From Pyrenophora tritici-repentis (lineage: Eukaryota; Ascomycota; Dothideomycetes; Pleosporales; Pleosporaceae), in NCBI RefSeq assembly GCF_003171515.1, contig NW_027093984.1:1-54076 (forward strand): a stretch of DNA of 54,076 nucleotides. Direction: 5' to 3'. The notes beneath the pieces are model-generated. The model was not told where the DNA came from and did no database searches. It was given only the letters and a program-made list of their open reading frames with translations. Position numbers and translations under genes: made by a program. Of this stretch, positions 1-11,946 are shown in pieces (the stretch's first letter is position 1; each line of letters opens with the position of its first letter).

Positions 1-455
1 GATACAGAAATACCAAGCCAACGAGGAAGCCTGGGTTGACACAGGAGATGAGGAGTGCTCGTCTTAAGTGGGCATTAGAGCACAGCTCTTCTCTCGTCCA
101 TATCTATCGCGTCGTACTTGTTGAAACATCTGCTCCTTCACCTCCTCTGCCTGCTTAGCAGGTCTACCAGGCTTCGGAGCATCCTGAACGTGCTGTGGGA
201 AGATCTTAAGAGGAGAACGTTTGGCTCAGAGCCAGCAGCGATAGCTCTATGTTGCACGCGAAGGTGCGTTGAATCTGATGTGTATTGTGACTGCTATCTA
301 CTATCTTCATTTATCTCTGGTGTATAGCTATTGCTTTTTCTTGTTGAGGCAGTGCATCCTTGTTGCTGTTACAGTGGCTTGTTGCTTTGGCTCAGCTAAA
401 TTTGCTTCTGCAGTCTTGCATAGGCTGCGACATCTTTTTACGTCGATGTAGAGTA
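1..455. pseudogene. Tc1-like transposase relic, left arm
   Basis: Mirror of 47690-48154. From position 3 the + strand reads a Tc1-family transposase middle segment (YRNTKPTRKPGLTQ and then WALEH, ending near 84). From about 86 to 275 the - strand reads the preceding DNA-binding part (GRPAKQAEEVKEQ and then DRYGREKS). The two parts of one protein thus lie on opposite strands, as in the right arm. Positions 275-455 hold only degenerate sequence. A 3-bp deletion relative to the right arm lies near 409. No functional product is expected. Confidence 0.7.
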
Positions 456-3400
456 TTATTCCAAAATTGTTAACATGTTGTTCGGTGTGCGCGCCGCGAA
501 TCCGTGCACACCGCGCACGCGCACACTAGCTAAACAAGCTGCATCGGTACTACAGCTAGCTCCAGTTAGTAGCCCGATAATATCTTCTGCTAGGCGACAA
601 AGCGATGAGCTTTGCATGATCGAAGTAGTGCTTATTTCTACTTTGAGTTTCTGGCGAATCCAGTTACGAATTTCCAAAGCGATTAGTGAGTCCAAACCAA
701 GCTGCTCCAATGGTCTGTTCAGTGCGATACTGTCATCATCCTTGATGAGGAAAGCTGCCAATGCTGCTGCTAACGAACGAGCTATAGCGGCTATTTTGTC
801 CTCATTGTTCGCCATCGATGCCAGCTTCGCGCGCAAATCGTCACTTTGAGAAGATTGTGCCTTGGCTCGACCGTATTGATATCCACCACTATTGTCTGAG
901 ATCGCGGTGTTATGGTATATGCTCATACGTGCATCTCGTCTCCAAGGCACGCGGTTGAGTGGTGAAGATTGGACTTGTGCTATTCAAGCCCAAGAGGACC
1001 TGACTTGGATTCCGGTACGTCATATCGCTATTTTGGCCGCAAATCTGTCCAGCAGTGGCAGATGGAGCGAGTGAGGATCTTTTCAGAGCCAGAATTAAAG
1101 CATTGAGTAGGTCCTGCTCCCTAAGGATGTACATGCCAATACGGTCCAGATTCTCGCGAATGCCCTGGTTTTGCGAAACGAAGCCAACGTCCCATAACAC
1201 CAAGATCGATGACGGACGCAACGAGTCCCTGCTGCCGGCGGAAATGTACGAAAGCGTCAAGGAACGTGTTTGCCGCTGCGTAATTGGCCTGACCCCATTG
1301 CCCGATAACACCGCTACAGGAGGAAAGGAGAATAAAAAAATCCAGTTCCTTGTTGTGTACGGTGGCCTGATGCAAGTTCCACGTACCTTGGACCTTCGGC
1401 TCAATTGGTGCGATCCAATCTCCAAATGTCATATCAGGAAGACCGACATCTTTCAGGACCATGGATAGGTTAATGACGCCTGCAAGAGGACTCACCGCAC
1501 TCTCATTTTTCACAGCTCTTTGCACGTGCCATATTGCTGACGCTACCATCAACCAATAATACTCGACAACCTTGTGAGCGTAAGTCTTGCACCACCCCAT
1601 CAACTTCAGGTCCTTCTCTCGCAGACCTTGATAGGAACACAAGAGAGCGTGCTCCATTCTCTGCCATCCAAACTGCTAATGCTCGCCCTAAGCCTCCAAG
1701 CCCACCTACCAAAAGGTATGTACGATCTGACCGGAAGTGGATCGTTGACAAGGATGCCTTCTGTCGACTGTGCTGTCCTTCAAACTCTCTGGAATCATCG
1801 GGCATCTCAATCACAATCTTTCCAATGTGACTCCCTACCTGCATCACCCTCAGAGCTTCTTCAATCTGAACCGCTTTAAAGGATCTCGATATAGTCGGTC
1901 CAGGTATGCGCCCTGCGCGTATCCACTCAATACAGCGCTCGAAGAGAGCTGACGCTTTCCGAGGATATCCTTTGATAATAGGTCCTAGTTCGATTCCTAG
2001 GAAGGTCCGATTCGCTTCGAAAGGTGCCATCGCCAGTGTGGCGCGCCGTCGAAAGTCACGCTTCCCAATTTCCCACCATTGTCCCAAACTCGGCAACACA
2101 CTGCCATGATGCCTGTAGTAGTTCCCCTGAAAGTGAGTTAAGAACAACGTCTACACCTCTTCCATAAGTAACATTCAACACGTCAGGTAGGAATGATGTA
2201 TCCCTTGAGCTGAAGATGCGCGACGGTTCAATGCCATAGTTCTCTGTCAAGAAATTGCGTTTTTCGTGACTTCCTACAGTGCAGTATATCTGCAAACCTG
2301 TCAACATATTGGACAATGGGCTTGGTCTATGCTTGTGACTCACCTCAGCACCAAGCGCCTGCGCTATCTGTATTGCTGATAGACCAAATCCACCGCAGGC
2401 GGAGTGGATAAGTACGGACTATGGCAAACAAGTTTCAGTACAAGTAGCGATATAAAGATATAATGGAAGCCAGTTGTTGTACTCACCTGCCCATGTTGCA
2501 AGTTAGCTTTTTCAACAAGCGCATAGTAAGCTGTTGCGTAAACAAGTGGCAAAGCTGCGCCCTCTTTAAAGTCATTGAATCGTCCAATCTGACGCACAGA
2601 GCTTCGTTCATTATCTGCGTCGTTTTAAAGCACCCCATTCCTAGATATGAAACGCGGTCCCCAACCGAGAAGCGAGATACTCCAGGTCCTACTGCCCGGA
2701 CAATACCGCTTCCTTCAAACCCCATCTCGCTGAGGTCATTCTCCATGATGCCTAAAGCGATGAGAATATCCTAGTTGAGTGTTAATTCCTAAACTTGATG
2801 TTTTCTAATAATATGGGTTCCGTTTGCTTGTAAAAGTAATGTGGGTGCCGCCAGCCAGAAGTCAGGAATCGAAAACACTCACTCGAAAATTAAGGCCAAA
2901 ACTTAGACTCAACAAGAACTTCATTCTCGATAGGGAAAGCGCTTTGTTCACACGGGATCCATGTCAAGGTGTGTAAAAGGCCTGGCGTCCTCATAGCGAT
3001 ACGCCACTGAGGTTTTTCTCCTCTATCGCGCGCATATCTTCTATCCGAATCCCTTCAACCACCTCTGATAATGTTTGCCAATGTAGGCGTGGAGTATCTC
3101 TTCATGAACAATGGCGTACTCATAGTCCGGATCTATAGATCCGGACGGATTGAAATGTTCGAATCTGGTTTTACGAAAAATCTTGGTTATCTTAGTCGCA
3201 GCAGCCCCTACTCCTGTGGAGTCTCATCGACTTCAACAGTTAGAAAAGGGAGGCTTAATTCGTTTCGTGCAGTTCTGGCAAGACCGAGCGTCAAAGCAGA
3301 CTGTGGATCTTTTACTTTACCGACTTGTACAGCGGGCATTATCCATAGAATAAGCGCTTTGTGCGAGCAAAAACAATTCTTGATAATTTCGAATGTCTCC

Positions 3401-6400
3401 TCACGGATTCCGTGTAGAAGGGGTTTTTGAAGCTCCAGCAACGAAATAACATCGTTTTGTGGTGGTAATGGTTGTCCAAAATGACAGACATCAACAGTTA
3501 CGTTTGAGGCTTCCAAACAGTGGCGTACCTCAGAAACGTACCGACCGTCAGAATCATAGCACAGTAGACTGACCCGTGACAGTGTGTGTTCTGAGCTCTC
3601 ACGGGCTACTACGATCCCAGCGTTGAGTTGATAAGGCGCGTCGTCATCGAGGATGATTGCTTCGGGTTTTGGGAAGCCGGCATCGAGAAGTTCTTTCGTC
3701 CATCTCTCTGGTGAAATGAATGGCTGATCCACGCGATCATCTAGTGCTCCAAGCCACCATCCGGAAAGGAAGCCCTAAAGAAATCTGTTAATACCTTGAT
3801 GGGAAATCGAAACAGAATTGTGCACTCACCATGACATAGTTGACACACATCATTTCTGGAACTAGTTAGTAAATTTCCATCTTTCCGCACAATCCCACTA
3901 TAAATTGCTAGGAAAGAACTAGTGAGTGCACAAAGCGTTTCACATACCTGGGTTGAGCTCTTCTAAGAAGAGTCGCCCTCTTGGGCTTAACAAACTACGC
4001 ATGTTACACAGAGTTTTCTCAGGCTTGGAGTAGCATGTAAAACCTAAGTATAAATGGTTGCCGATTAGTATACACGACCTAGAGGAGTGATGGGTGGAAT
4101 AGAGGAAATGAAACTAACATTTGCGGCAATGATCAAATCGAAGCTACCCAACTGAAAGCCTTGCTCAGCTGGATCTTTGGTGACATCCAGTACGGCGTAT
4201 TCTATTGCAGCATGGCTTGAGAACCTCTCTTTAGCAGCTGCCATGAACCCGGATGATACATCTGTGTAAGTGTAGACACTATACAGACGCTCGCCATAGG
4301 ATGACGTCAAAGCCCGCAGAATATTGGCTGTTGTCCCTCCTGTGCCAGCACCCACTTCGAGAATTCGCATGTTTGGGTTAGTGTTGGCCAGAATACTGAT
4401 CATGTCAGCCGAGTCAACTGAGAGTGCATCATAGAAGTCAGTGAGAACATTGTTCTCCATCATAACATGAAGAGGGTGCATTTCATTTCTGAAAATCGCA
4501 GGCGCGACGGAAAAGAGTTGAAATGCTGCCTTGGAGAAAGCAGCATAAGGTGATGAGGAGAGTGCACGCATAATCTCATCTACGCGTTTAACTCTTTCCT
4601 CTACACTCCTCTTTTCTAGCAAGATGTCTTGATTTACGAACTTGTTCGCCCCTGTATATAGCGTTGGACCTGCGCTTGCATCCATTTCATGAGCTTGGCA
4701 AGATGTTCGGCAGTATCGTCATTCGTCTGGATTCCTTCGCAATGGTTGAACATGCAAAGAAGAACAAGTTCCTCGAGCAATGGCCACTCATTGATACGCG
4801 GTGCTTTTCGATGGAAGTGTTTTCTCAGGTCCACGAAATCGCTATGTGGCATCCACTCGAATTGCGAAATTAACGGGATTGTATTTACTCGTGCATCATC
4901 GTTGCTTCTTGTCATTGCGCTCATTTCGAGCCTTTTAGGCCGATTCTTGTAGTGACTGGCTCTCCGAGGTATCCCGCACTCTTCACTACAACATTTCCGG
5001 CTATCGAGCCCCGCTCCGATTTCTTAGTGACGTTGGCCATTATTTCCAGAGTATGATCAGCCGGACAAGGATGCAGGAGTAACTCTTCTATGAAGGTTGG
5101 GACCGATATACTTTTCAAGTCTCGACACAGCCCACGAGAGGATGCCACAGCAATAAGTTGGAGGAATTGGTCGATGACGGCTGGATGAAGCACATACCTA
5201 GAGCACTTTGGTTTTCCATGTGTATGTACAATCTCAACAGTGGCTTTGGCTTCATTCATGGTGGTTGCGGCCGAGATATTCTGCATGCCCTCAAAGTCAC
5301 CCGTGTAGTTAAACCCAACATGCCTTAGTCCGGTATACCACGTCTTTTCGTCTACCTTGCGTGGAAATGAGCCAGTCTGGGCTACCATATGTCGAGGAAA
5401 TGCGAAAGAGCTGTCTTGAGACGCTCTTGCTTCGCCAAAACAATTCCTGGCCCATCTCGTTCCGTCGAAAGAACTGATAGTGAATTGAAACCAAGGAGTG
5501 GTTTCAGACGAATCAACCATGATTCTCTTGAAGCTTGTTATGATTTCTGTGATCTTATCCATCTTTAGAACTAGCGCTGAGGCGATACGTACATTCCTCA
5601 TGCTGAACGTGCCATCAGAACTTCCATCTTCAGTTTCAGACAATTGCTGAATAGCTTCGCCGACCATGGCAATATAACCAGCGGCAGGGAAAATGATATC
5701 GCCATTCACTTCGTGTCCAGCTAGCCAAGGGACTTCATTAAGAGTGAATACCTTTCTCCATACAGGCTCATTGGCTGCTGACTCGAAGACTCTGCTTCCA
5801 AGAAGCGTGGGGGATGTTCGCGAAATCTCCATTCTCGAGAAATCCGTGGCTCGAGCCAGTGGGTTATATCTTGCTTCCAGGGGTAACGAGGAAGATTTTT
5901 GACAAATTTCCCCGGTGGACAGAGAACCTCGTAATTCAGAGGGAGGCCTTGTTGATAGAGCTTGCCAGCGAGATACATCAGGCTCTCATCACAAGGGTTG
6001 CCTCTGCGAAGAGAGCCGATGTGCAAGATATGGTTATTACGGCCAGTATCCCTGAGGATCTGGCCAATCGGTCCAGCAAGCGCGGGATGAGGGCCAATCT
6101 CAATCAAAACAGCCTTGTCAGTATCGCTTGGTAAGATCTCTTCGAATGAAGAACGTAGAGCAGAGTTGAATAGAACAGGACGCTCCATATTAGCACGCCA
6201 GTATTGCGCATCAAGACAACTGTCTCCAGTCAGAAGCTTTCCAGTGACCGAAGAATAAAAGGGTATCGTAGGGCTACAGCTTTGGACGTAAGGCGTGATT
6301 TGTTTCTCATAAGTTTCCCCGTGCCGGAGCATATGGTGAGAATGATACGCTCTCTCCACCCGTAAGAGGCGAGCCAATACTCCAGGTCGTTCGGCCTGGA

Positions 6401-8994
6401 TATTTCTGAGGACCTCCTTGACAGCTTCTGTATCTCCGGATAAAGTTGTGCTCAGTTGACTGTTCTCGCAAGCAATGTCCACCCCAGGTAACAGAAAAGG
6501 CAACACATCATCTCTACCAAGTCCGACTGCTGCCATGGAGCCCTCTTCTTTTACTGGGACATTACTAAATCGGGATGCTGCGACTGCTATTGCAGCCTCC
6601 GCTGTGATAGCTCCACTGGCATAGCGGCAGCTGCCTCACCCGATGAATGTCCAATCACACCATGGGGAATAACTCCCCAAGAACGAATAACGTCACGAGA
6701 GCTATCTGTATAGCCACACAAAGAGGATGGCCAAGCTCAGCACTGTACACTCGGCTATCATTCTCGCCTTTATGCAACTCGTGCTCGATCTTCCATAGTG
6801 GCGGTGTCTCCATAGTCTGCAAAAATCGGTCCAGTTTCTGGATTGTCTCCCTAAAAATGATGTTTGTATCCCAAAGGTGTGCCCCCATTGTAGGCCATTG
6901 CGCACCCTGTCCGGTGAATACTAAAATAGCTTTGATCTCATTCCAGCCATCCAAAACCGATGGAACACTGGTAGTGAGCGAATCTGAAAGTTGTGGCGTG
7001 CACATGTGTCCACTTGTAACAACGAAAAGCGATGAGGACGATGTTCTCGCTTGTTAGCCAAAGTGTATGCGAGGTCATGGAGTTCTAATTGTCTCTGGTC
7101 CTGGGCGAATTGTATGTGGCTATGGACTTGCTCTTGGAGTGATTCTGCATTATAAGCAGAGAATAGTAGCAAATTAGACCCAGAGGTCTGCTGGCACCGA
7201 ATTTTCTCAGAATCATCATTATTGAAGTAGCTGTTGTTGATGAATTCATGCTGGTTACCGACCGGAGATGTCTTATCGTTAAGGTTGCCTGCGTCTGGGA
7301 GTGCCACATATGTCTGCTCACTCGGATGTGTGAACCAAGTTTCATTAGTTGAAGATCTCCGAACTGGACAGAAATTAGTTAGAAAGCCAGCGGCGGAGAC
7401 TTGCGGTGATTTAAGAATTCATAGGCGACTCACGTTTAGCGTCGATCTGCAAGTCGAGGTTGAATTGCCGATACGATTCAATAATGACCTATTTACTGTT
7501 TAGTGATGTTGCTTTTACATGATCTCTGTTTACTACCGCAACGATATAAATTGAAAGCAGACGTACATGTGCATTAACACCTCCAATGCCAAATGAATTT
7601 ACACTGATTCTTTCAGCGCGGCCCTTAGGCCAAGGTTCCGTTTCGATCGGGACATGGAGCTTGCACTCCTTGAAAGGAACTGTTTGGAAAGTTAAAAAAA
7701 ATCCTGAGTTTATGGCGTATGCTTGACCTACTCTTTGGATTCGGTGTCTCGAAACTGATATTTGGTAAAACCATGCGGTGCTCTAAAGCTAAAACACTCT
7801 TTATCACACTAGTCAATCCCGCTGCACCCTCTGCGTGTCCAACATTTGCTTTAACCTACAAATTATTAACAACAGCTTCCACTTCAGAAACATGTACCAA
7901 CTTACTGATGTAATAATGATACCTTTATCACCAAAGCAGTCCGCTATAGCCTTAGCTTCAAGTGAATCTCCTACTTGTGTACCTGTAGCATGACACTCGA
8001 TTATTGCCGTTTCACTCAGGTTTGGTATTCCGGCGGCTGAGTAGGTGCGACGTATGAGATTTGCTTGTGCAAGAGGATTTGGAACAACCATTCCCAACGT
8101 GCGACCGTCGCTGTTGACTCCAGTTCCACGAATCAAAGCACGAATTGAATCCTTGTCTCGTAAAGCAGAACTTAACTTCCTGACTAGAACCATGTTGACA
8201 GCTTCGCCACGAGCGTAACCGTCGGCCGTGGCATCAAATGGCCTGGACTGACCCCTCGGAGATAACAATTCCATGTCGTTCAACGTAATCCACATAGTTG
8301 GTGAAAAAATCAGATTAATGCCACCTACGAGTGCAGCGTCACACTTGCCATTGCGAATTGCTTCGCATGCTAGATCAAGACAGACAAGCGATGAAGAACA
8401 AGCAGTCTTTACAGTCATGCTAGGACCGCGTAAATCAAACTCATAAGAAATTCTGTTGCTTAGAGCAAAATCTTCGAACCCAGTGGCACGATAACCGCCT
8501 ATGTGCTGCGTTTCTTTTGCGTTGACGTCGGCCCAGTCTTCGCCGAATTCGCCGATATAGCACCCAGTATTGCTACCACGCCAGGAAGACATGCCGGCGC
8601 TTTCAAAACACTCGTAAGCCACTTGAAGGAGCTGCCTCTGGGCTGGATCGAGCCGATCTAACTCTGTCTTAGATGTTGGAAAGACTGTCGTATCGAAATT
8701 TTGGATATTAACGCCGTCGAGAAAGTAGCCTTGGGTGAAAGGAATTGTTCCACGCGTACCTGACGAGTCATAGAACCCGTCTAAATTGAATCGGTTCCTA
8801 GGAATATCGCAGAGTCCGCTTTTCTTTTCTGAAAGCAGGTTCCAAAAGTCGGATTCGCCTTTAACATTGCCAGGTAGGCGCATGGCCATACCAATAATGG
8901 CGACCGGTTCATTAGGCGTGGAAACATGAAGCGAACTGTAATCCAGTCCCTTGCCAGAACCTTCCTGATTTTCTTTGGAAGACGCGGGTGCCAT
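456..8994 (-). pseudogene. Highly reducing polyketide synthase PKS1, left copy, frame-disrupted
   Basis: Second copy of the gene at 39128-47620, with the same KS-AT-DH-cMeT-ER-KR-ACP order. The first exon (start codon at 8994, KS with Cys in TACSSS, CHATGT) is identical to the right copy. Downstream the frame is broken by about fifteen indels relative to the right copy. Examples are losses of 1 base near 7027, 6690, 6624, 4930, 4018, 3223 and 2570; of 2 near 1523, 1190 and 965; of 3 near 6570 and 1500; of 4 near 5810; and gains of 1 near 2072 and 531. The last gain changes the stop codon and extends the frame to 456. It also shares the G-run frameshift of the right copy (4649-4652). Almost no substitutions were seen in this part, so either recent pseudogenisation by small deletions or an unpolished consensus could explain it. 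As written it cannot make a full synthase. Confidence 0.9.
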
Positions 8995-9694
8995 AATGGC
9001 ACTTCGTGTACCAGTTTACGGGCTGGTTGGTCGAAAACTCCTGCAAGGAATGAAAGCCGTAGGTATAATAGATAGTTGTTGACACGGCAAAGGTGTTGAA
9101 TACTAGCAGTCGTTGCAACGAACAAAGCGTATAGTATTTGATTAGTAGTGAGCAAGAGCTGGATGGAGAGATCTCCATATGTACGGTTGCGAGCTAAGCG
9201 GGAAGCTTGGTCTAACCAGTGGTCCAAGCTTCCGGCCCGGAAAAACTCGCCGGGCTGGCTGTACGCGCATGTCCCGACAATAGTATAAGCTTATGTTTTT
9301 AATGCTCTATATGTCTTACTCAATAGCAAAACAGAGATGATCATATCCTAAATATAAAGTATGCGTCCGCAATAAAGTAGTAGCAATGGATTTTTTATGG
9401 ACCAAGATAATACTACGGTTAGGAGACGCCCTCCTTGAGATAGCCTTCGGATAATATGAGGCTCCCGACTCCCAATCCCTGTAATACTTCGGATCTCTTG
9501 TTCTTAGTCCTTTTGGTACTCGGCTCTAAGCACAAGCACATCCGCCATACAAAGAAAAGGAGAGAACACACAATCAACCACAAAGATCAAGCCAAATAGT
9601 CCACGTGTCCGATGCACGCTAAGTAAAGAGAACAAAACAGCAAGGAATCAAAAGCCGGACACATATAATAAATAATTTTCAACCACTTGTTTTA
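8995..9694. promoter_or_regulatory. PKS1 upstream region, left copy
   Basis: Non-coding. It is the mirror of 38428-39127, lying between the PKS1 start codon (8994) and the MITE. It contains the 10-bp-arm palindrome at 9201-9233 and an adjacent CGG-N9-CCG. The open frames over it are short and have no protein resemblance. No other gene was seen. Confidence 0.5.
9201..9233. promoter_or_regulatory. Palindrome upstream of PKS1, left copy
   Basis: GGAAGCTTGG at 9201-9210 is repeated as its reverse complement at 9224-9233 with a 13-bp loop. It lies about 210-240 bp upstream of the start codon and next to a CGG-N9-CCG pair. Either could be a fungal regulator site. This is inferred from form only. 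Confidence 0.3.
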
Positions 9695-9885
9695 CAGTTG
9701 TTAGCGGTTGCAGCTTCGCCCCTACATGCAGCTACGTAACAAGTTTAAATGCCCTAACTTCCGTATAGATGTTCGCAGGAAAATAGACGATGTGATTGGT
9801 CAGTTGCCGATCCAATAATGACTAGTCTTTAGAATGCTTACGTGCAGGGGGAAAGGAGGGGTGAGGCCGCAATCGCTAACAACTG
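9695..9885. mobile_element. 191-bp MITE, left copy
   Basis: Begins CAGTTGTTAGCGGTTGCAGC and ends with an imperfect inverse of it, ending ATCGCTAACAACTG. TA lies on both sides (9693-9694 and 9886-9887). There is no coding capacity. The termini resemble those of the 474-bp element at 14484-14957, so both probably depend on the same TA-targeting transposase, which is not in the window. Confidence 0.85.
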
Positions 9886-9887
9886 TA

Positions 9888-10031
9888 TAATACCATCGCG
9901 CCAGATAGCGCATTTTATCTGAGAAGGGGATTCACAAACTAATTACGGCTAACGCTGTTCCCTAGCGATTTTCGTATTTGCCTTTCTTCATACTCTTCTC
10001 TATGTACTGTAACTACTACATTAGAATTTTT
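9888..10031. other. Short non-coding stretch
   Basis: Unremarkable sequence between the MITE and the 9-bp satellite. No gene or motif recognised. Confidence 0.4.
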
Positions 10032-10189
10032 TGTCGGTCCTGTCGGTCCTGTCGGTTCTGTCGGTCCTGTCGGTTCTGTCGGTTCTGTCGGTTCTGTCGG
10101 TCCTGTCGGTTCTGTCGGTTCTGTCGGTTCTGTCGGTTCTGTCAGTTCTGTCGGTTCGGTCGGTTCTGTCGGTTCTGTCGGTTCTGTCG
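10032..10189. repeat. 9-bp tandem repeat, left copy
   Basis: About 17 units of TGTCGGTTC with TGTCGGTCC, TGTCAGTTC and GGTCGGTTC variants. The long open frames it produces (Asp-Arg-Thr, Ser-Val-Leu and Arg-Phe-Cys repeats) are artefacts of a 9-bp period. It sits where the 5' part of pogo element B should be. Confidence 0.9.
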
Positions 10190-11944
10190 TCTATGGAGAG
10201 CTCGAGAGGGGCAGAGACAGCGACAGGGATAGGGTCAGGGATAGGGGCCAGAACACCAAAGTCATCTGCGGCTGTTCGCAGCCAAACAATCGCAATAAAT
10301 ACCAATCATATTTCGATCTCCTCTATGCCAAGCTTGATCAATATGACGTCGCGCCACATAATGTCTACAATATGGACGAGAAGGGCTTCTTACTTGGCCG
10401 TATTTCACCACCAAAAAGAATCTTTTCGAAGGAGTTTTGGGAGTAAAAGAAAGTACGGCAATTCCTCCAAGATGGCAGTAGAGACTGGATAATGATTATT
10501 GGCTGTATCTGCGGTGATGGGAGCTCAGTAGATCCTACGATAATCTACGAGGGCGTAGAGGGTCTTTGCGATGGATAGCTGCAGGATCTAGTGGTGGGAA
10601 AACACCCCGTTTTTTGCTGTACAAGCCCGTCGGGATAGTGTAACAATGACCTCGCGCTGGCTTGAGTTGAGCAGGTGTTCAATCGGCTCACGAAGGAAAA
10701 AGCAAAACGCGACTACCGGACGCTTCTCGTCGACGGGCACGGCAGTCACCTGACGCCTTCCTTCATCGAGTACTGCCATACCCACCGAATACTACTCGCA
10801 GTATTTCCGCCTCACGCCACTCACAGCCTCCAGCCACTCGACCTTGGCGTGTACTCACATCTGGTAGCTGCGTACAGTACCGAGCTCACCCATCTAATCC
10901 ACAGCGGTCAAGGACTATTCGATATGCGGAAAAGTGATTTCCTACGCATATTGTGGGCGGAATATACATCTGCTTTCACAGCTAATGATATGTTGAGTAG
11001 TTTTCGTGCCATTGGGATCTATCCGCGCGATCCCGACGTCATGATAAAACGCTTCAAAACACCACCACGACGAGCCGATATAGATATAGAAATTGGAGAG
11101 GCAGGTGATGGAGATGGCTGGAGAGATCTGTCAAAGTTATTTGACACTGCTGTGCCAAATACATCGAAATATGCAGCCAAACAGCTTAAACAGGCGCTGC
11201 ATCCATTGCAGATCCAGAACGAGCCTTTACACCATGAAAACAAGGAACTGCGGGGTAGTATTACTACCAGAAAACGCCGCAAATCTGATAGAAAGCTTGT
11301 CGATCTGCAGCAGCACGAAGAGTATCATAGTATTGCAGTGGTGTGGAGCCCTCGATCAGTAAGAGAGGCTAAGCCCGCGAGGCAGCAGAACAACTGCAAC
11401 ACCATGAAAAAAAAAGAAAAAAAAACAACAACAGAGGGGGGAGCGAGCTGCCGCAGCTGCGTATAAAAAACAGATGGCACAAGCAGCACGGGAGACTCGT
11501 GGAATGGCCAAAGTAGTGCGGCAGCAGGAGCGTGATGCGAGGGCTGCACAACTAGCTGTCGCGCGCGCTCAAAAGGCACAAGACTGCGCTACTATAATCG
11601 CACAAAAAGCTCGCGATAAGTAGAATATAGCTAAGCGAAAAGCTTCATCAATTTAGAATAAAAAATATCAAAGCGGCGTCGTGTTGTGTGGAGGCTGAAA
11701 GTGGTAGTGGTGATGCATCACCGCCCGCCAAGCCTCCCACTAAAACCACCGCGCGCGGCCGCAACGTGCGGTTACCCAGCAAATATCAGTAGATATATAC
11801 CAAGTATACAATCATGCCAGTACTCCACCGGAAAACCTCGCGATAATAGCGTTTTGGTGGTGGTGGTCAAAAGCTTCATTTTTTGGCAGGCACGCATTTT
11901 GGTGGGGTGTTGCATTGGCTGAACTGTTGCACGCACTGACCACA
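10190..11944 (+). pseudogene. Pogo/Fot1-family element B, 5'-truncated, dead transposase
   Basis: Reads a DDE transposase of the Fot1/pogo type from just before NMDEKGF (near 10370), through LVDGHGSH and LQPLDLGVY, to the Lys-rich tail. The N-terminal helix-turn-helix part and the left terminal repeat are missing, and the 9-bp satellite occupies their place. The frame is broken by in-frame stops, several at expected Trp codons (TGG to TAG or TGA, for example in the stretch 10565-10670), plus frameshifts. The right terminus (11901-11944) is intact and carries two TGCAACA motifs 17 bp apart. It abuts element A through a single TA (11945-11946). The longest surviving frame is 10675-11466. Confidence 0.85.
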
Positions 11945-11946
11945 TA

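Noticed and set aside
10032..10189. Possible CRISPR-like array
   Set aside because: Units are 9 bp with no spacers, and the genome is eukaryotic.
10021..10492. Long open frames of Asp-Arg-Thr, Ser-Val-Leu and Arg-Phe-Cys repeats
   Set aside because: They arise in several frames of both strands from a 9-bp satellite. No start context, no domain.
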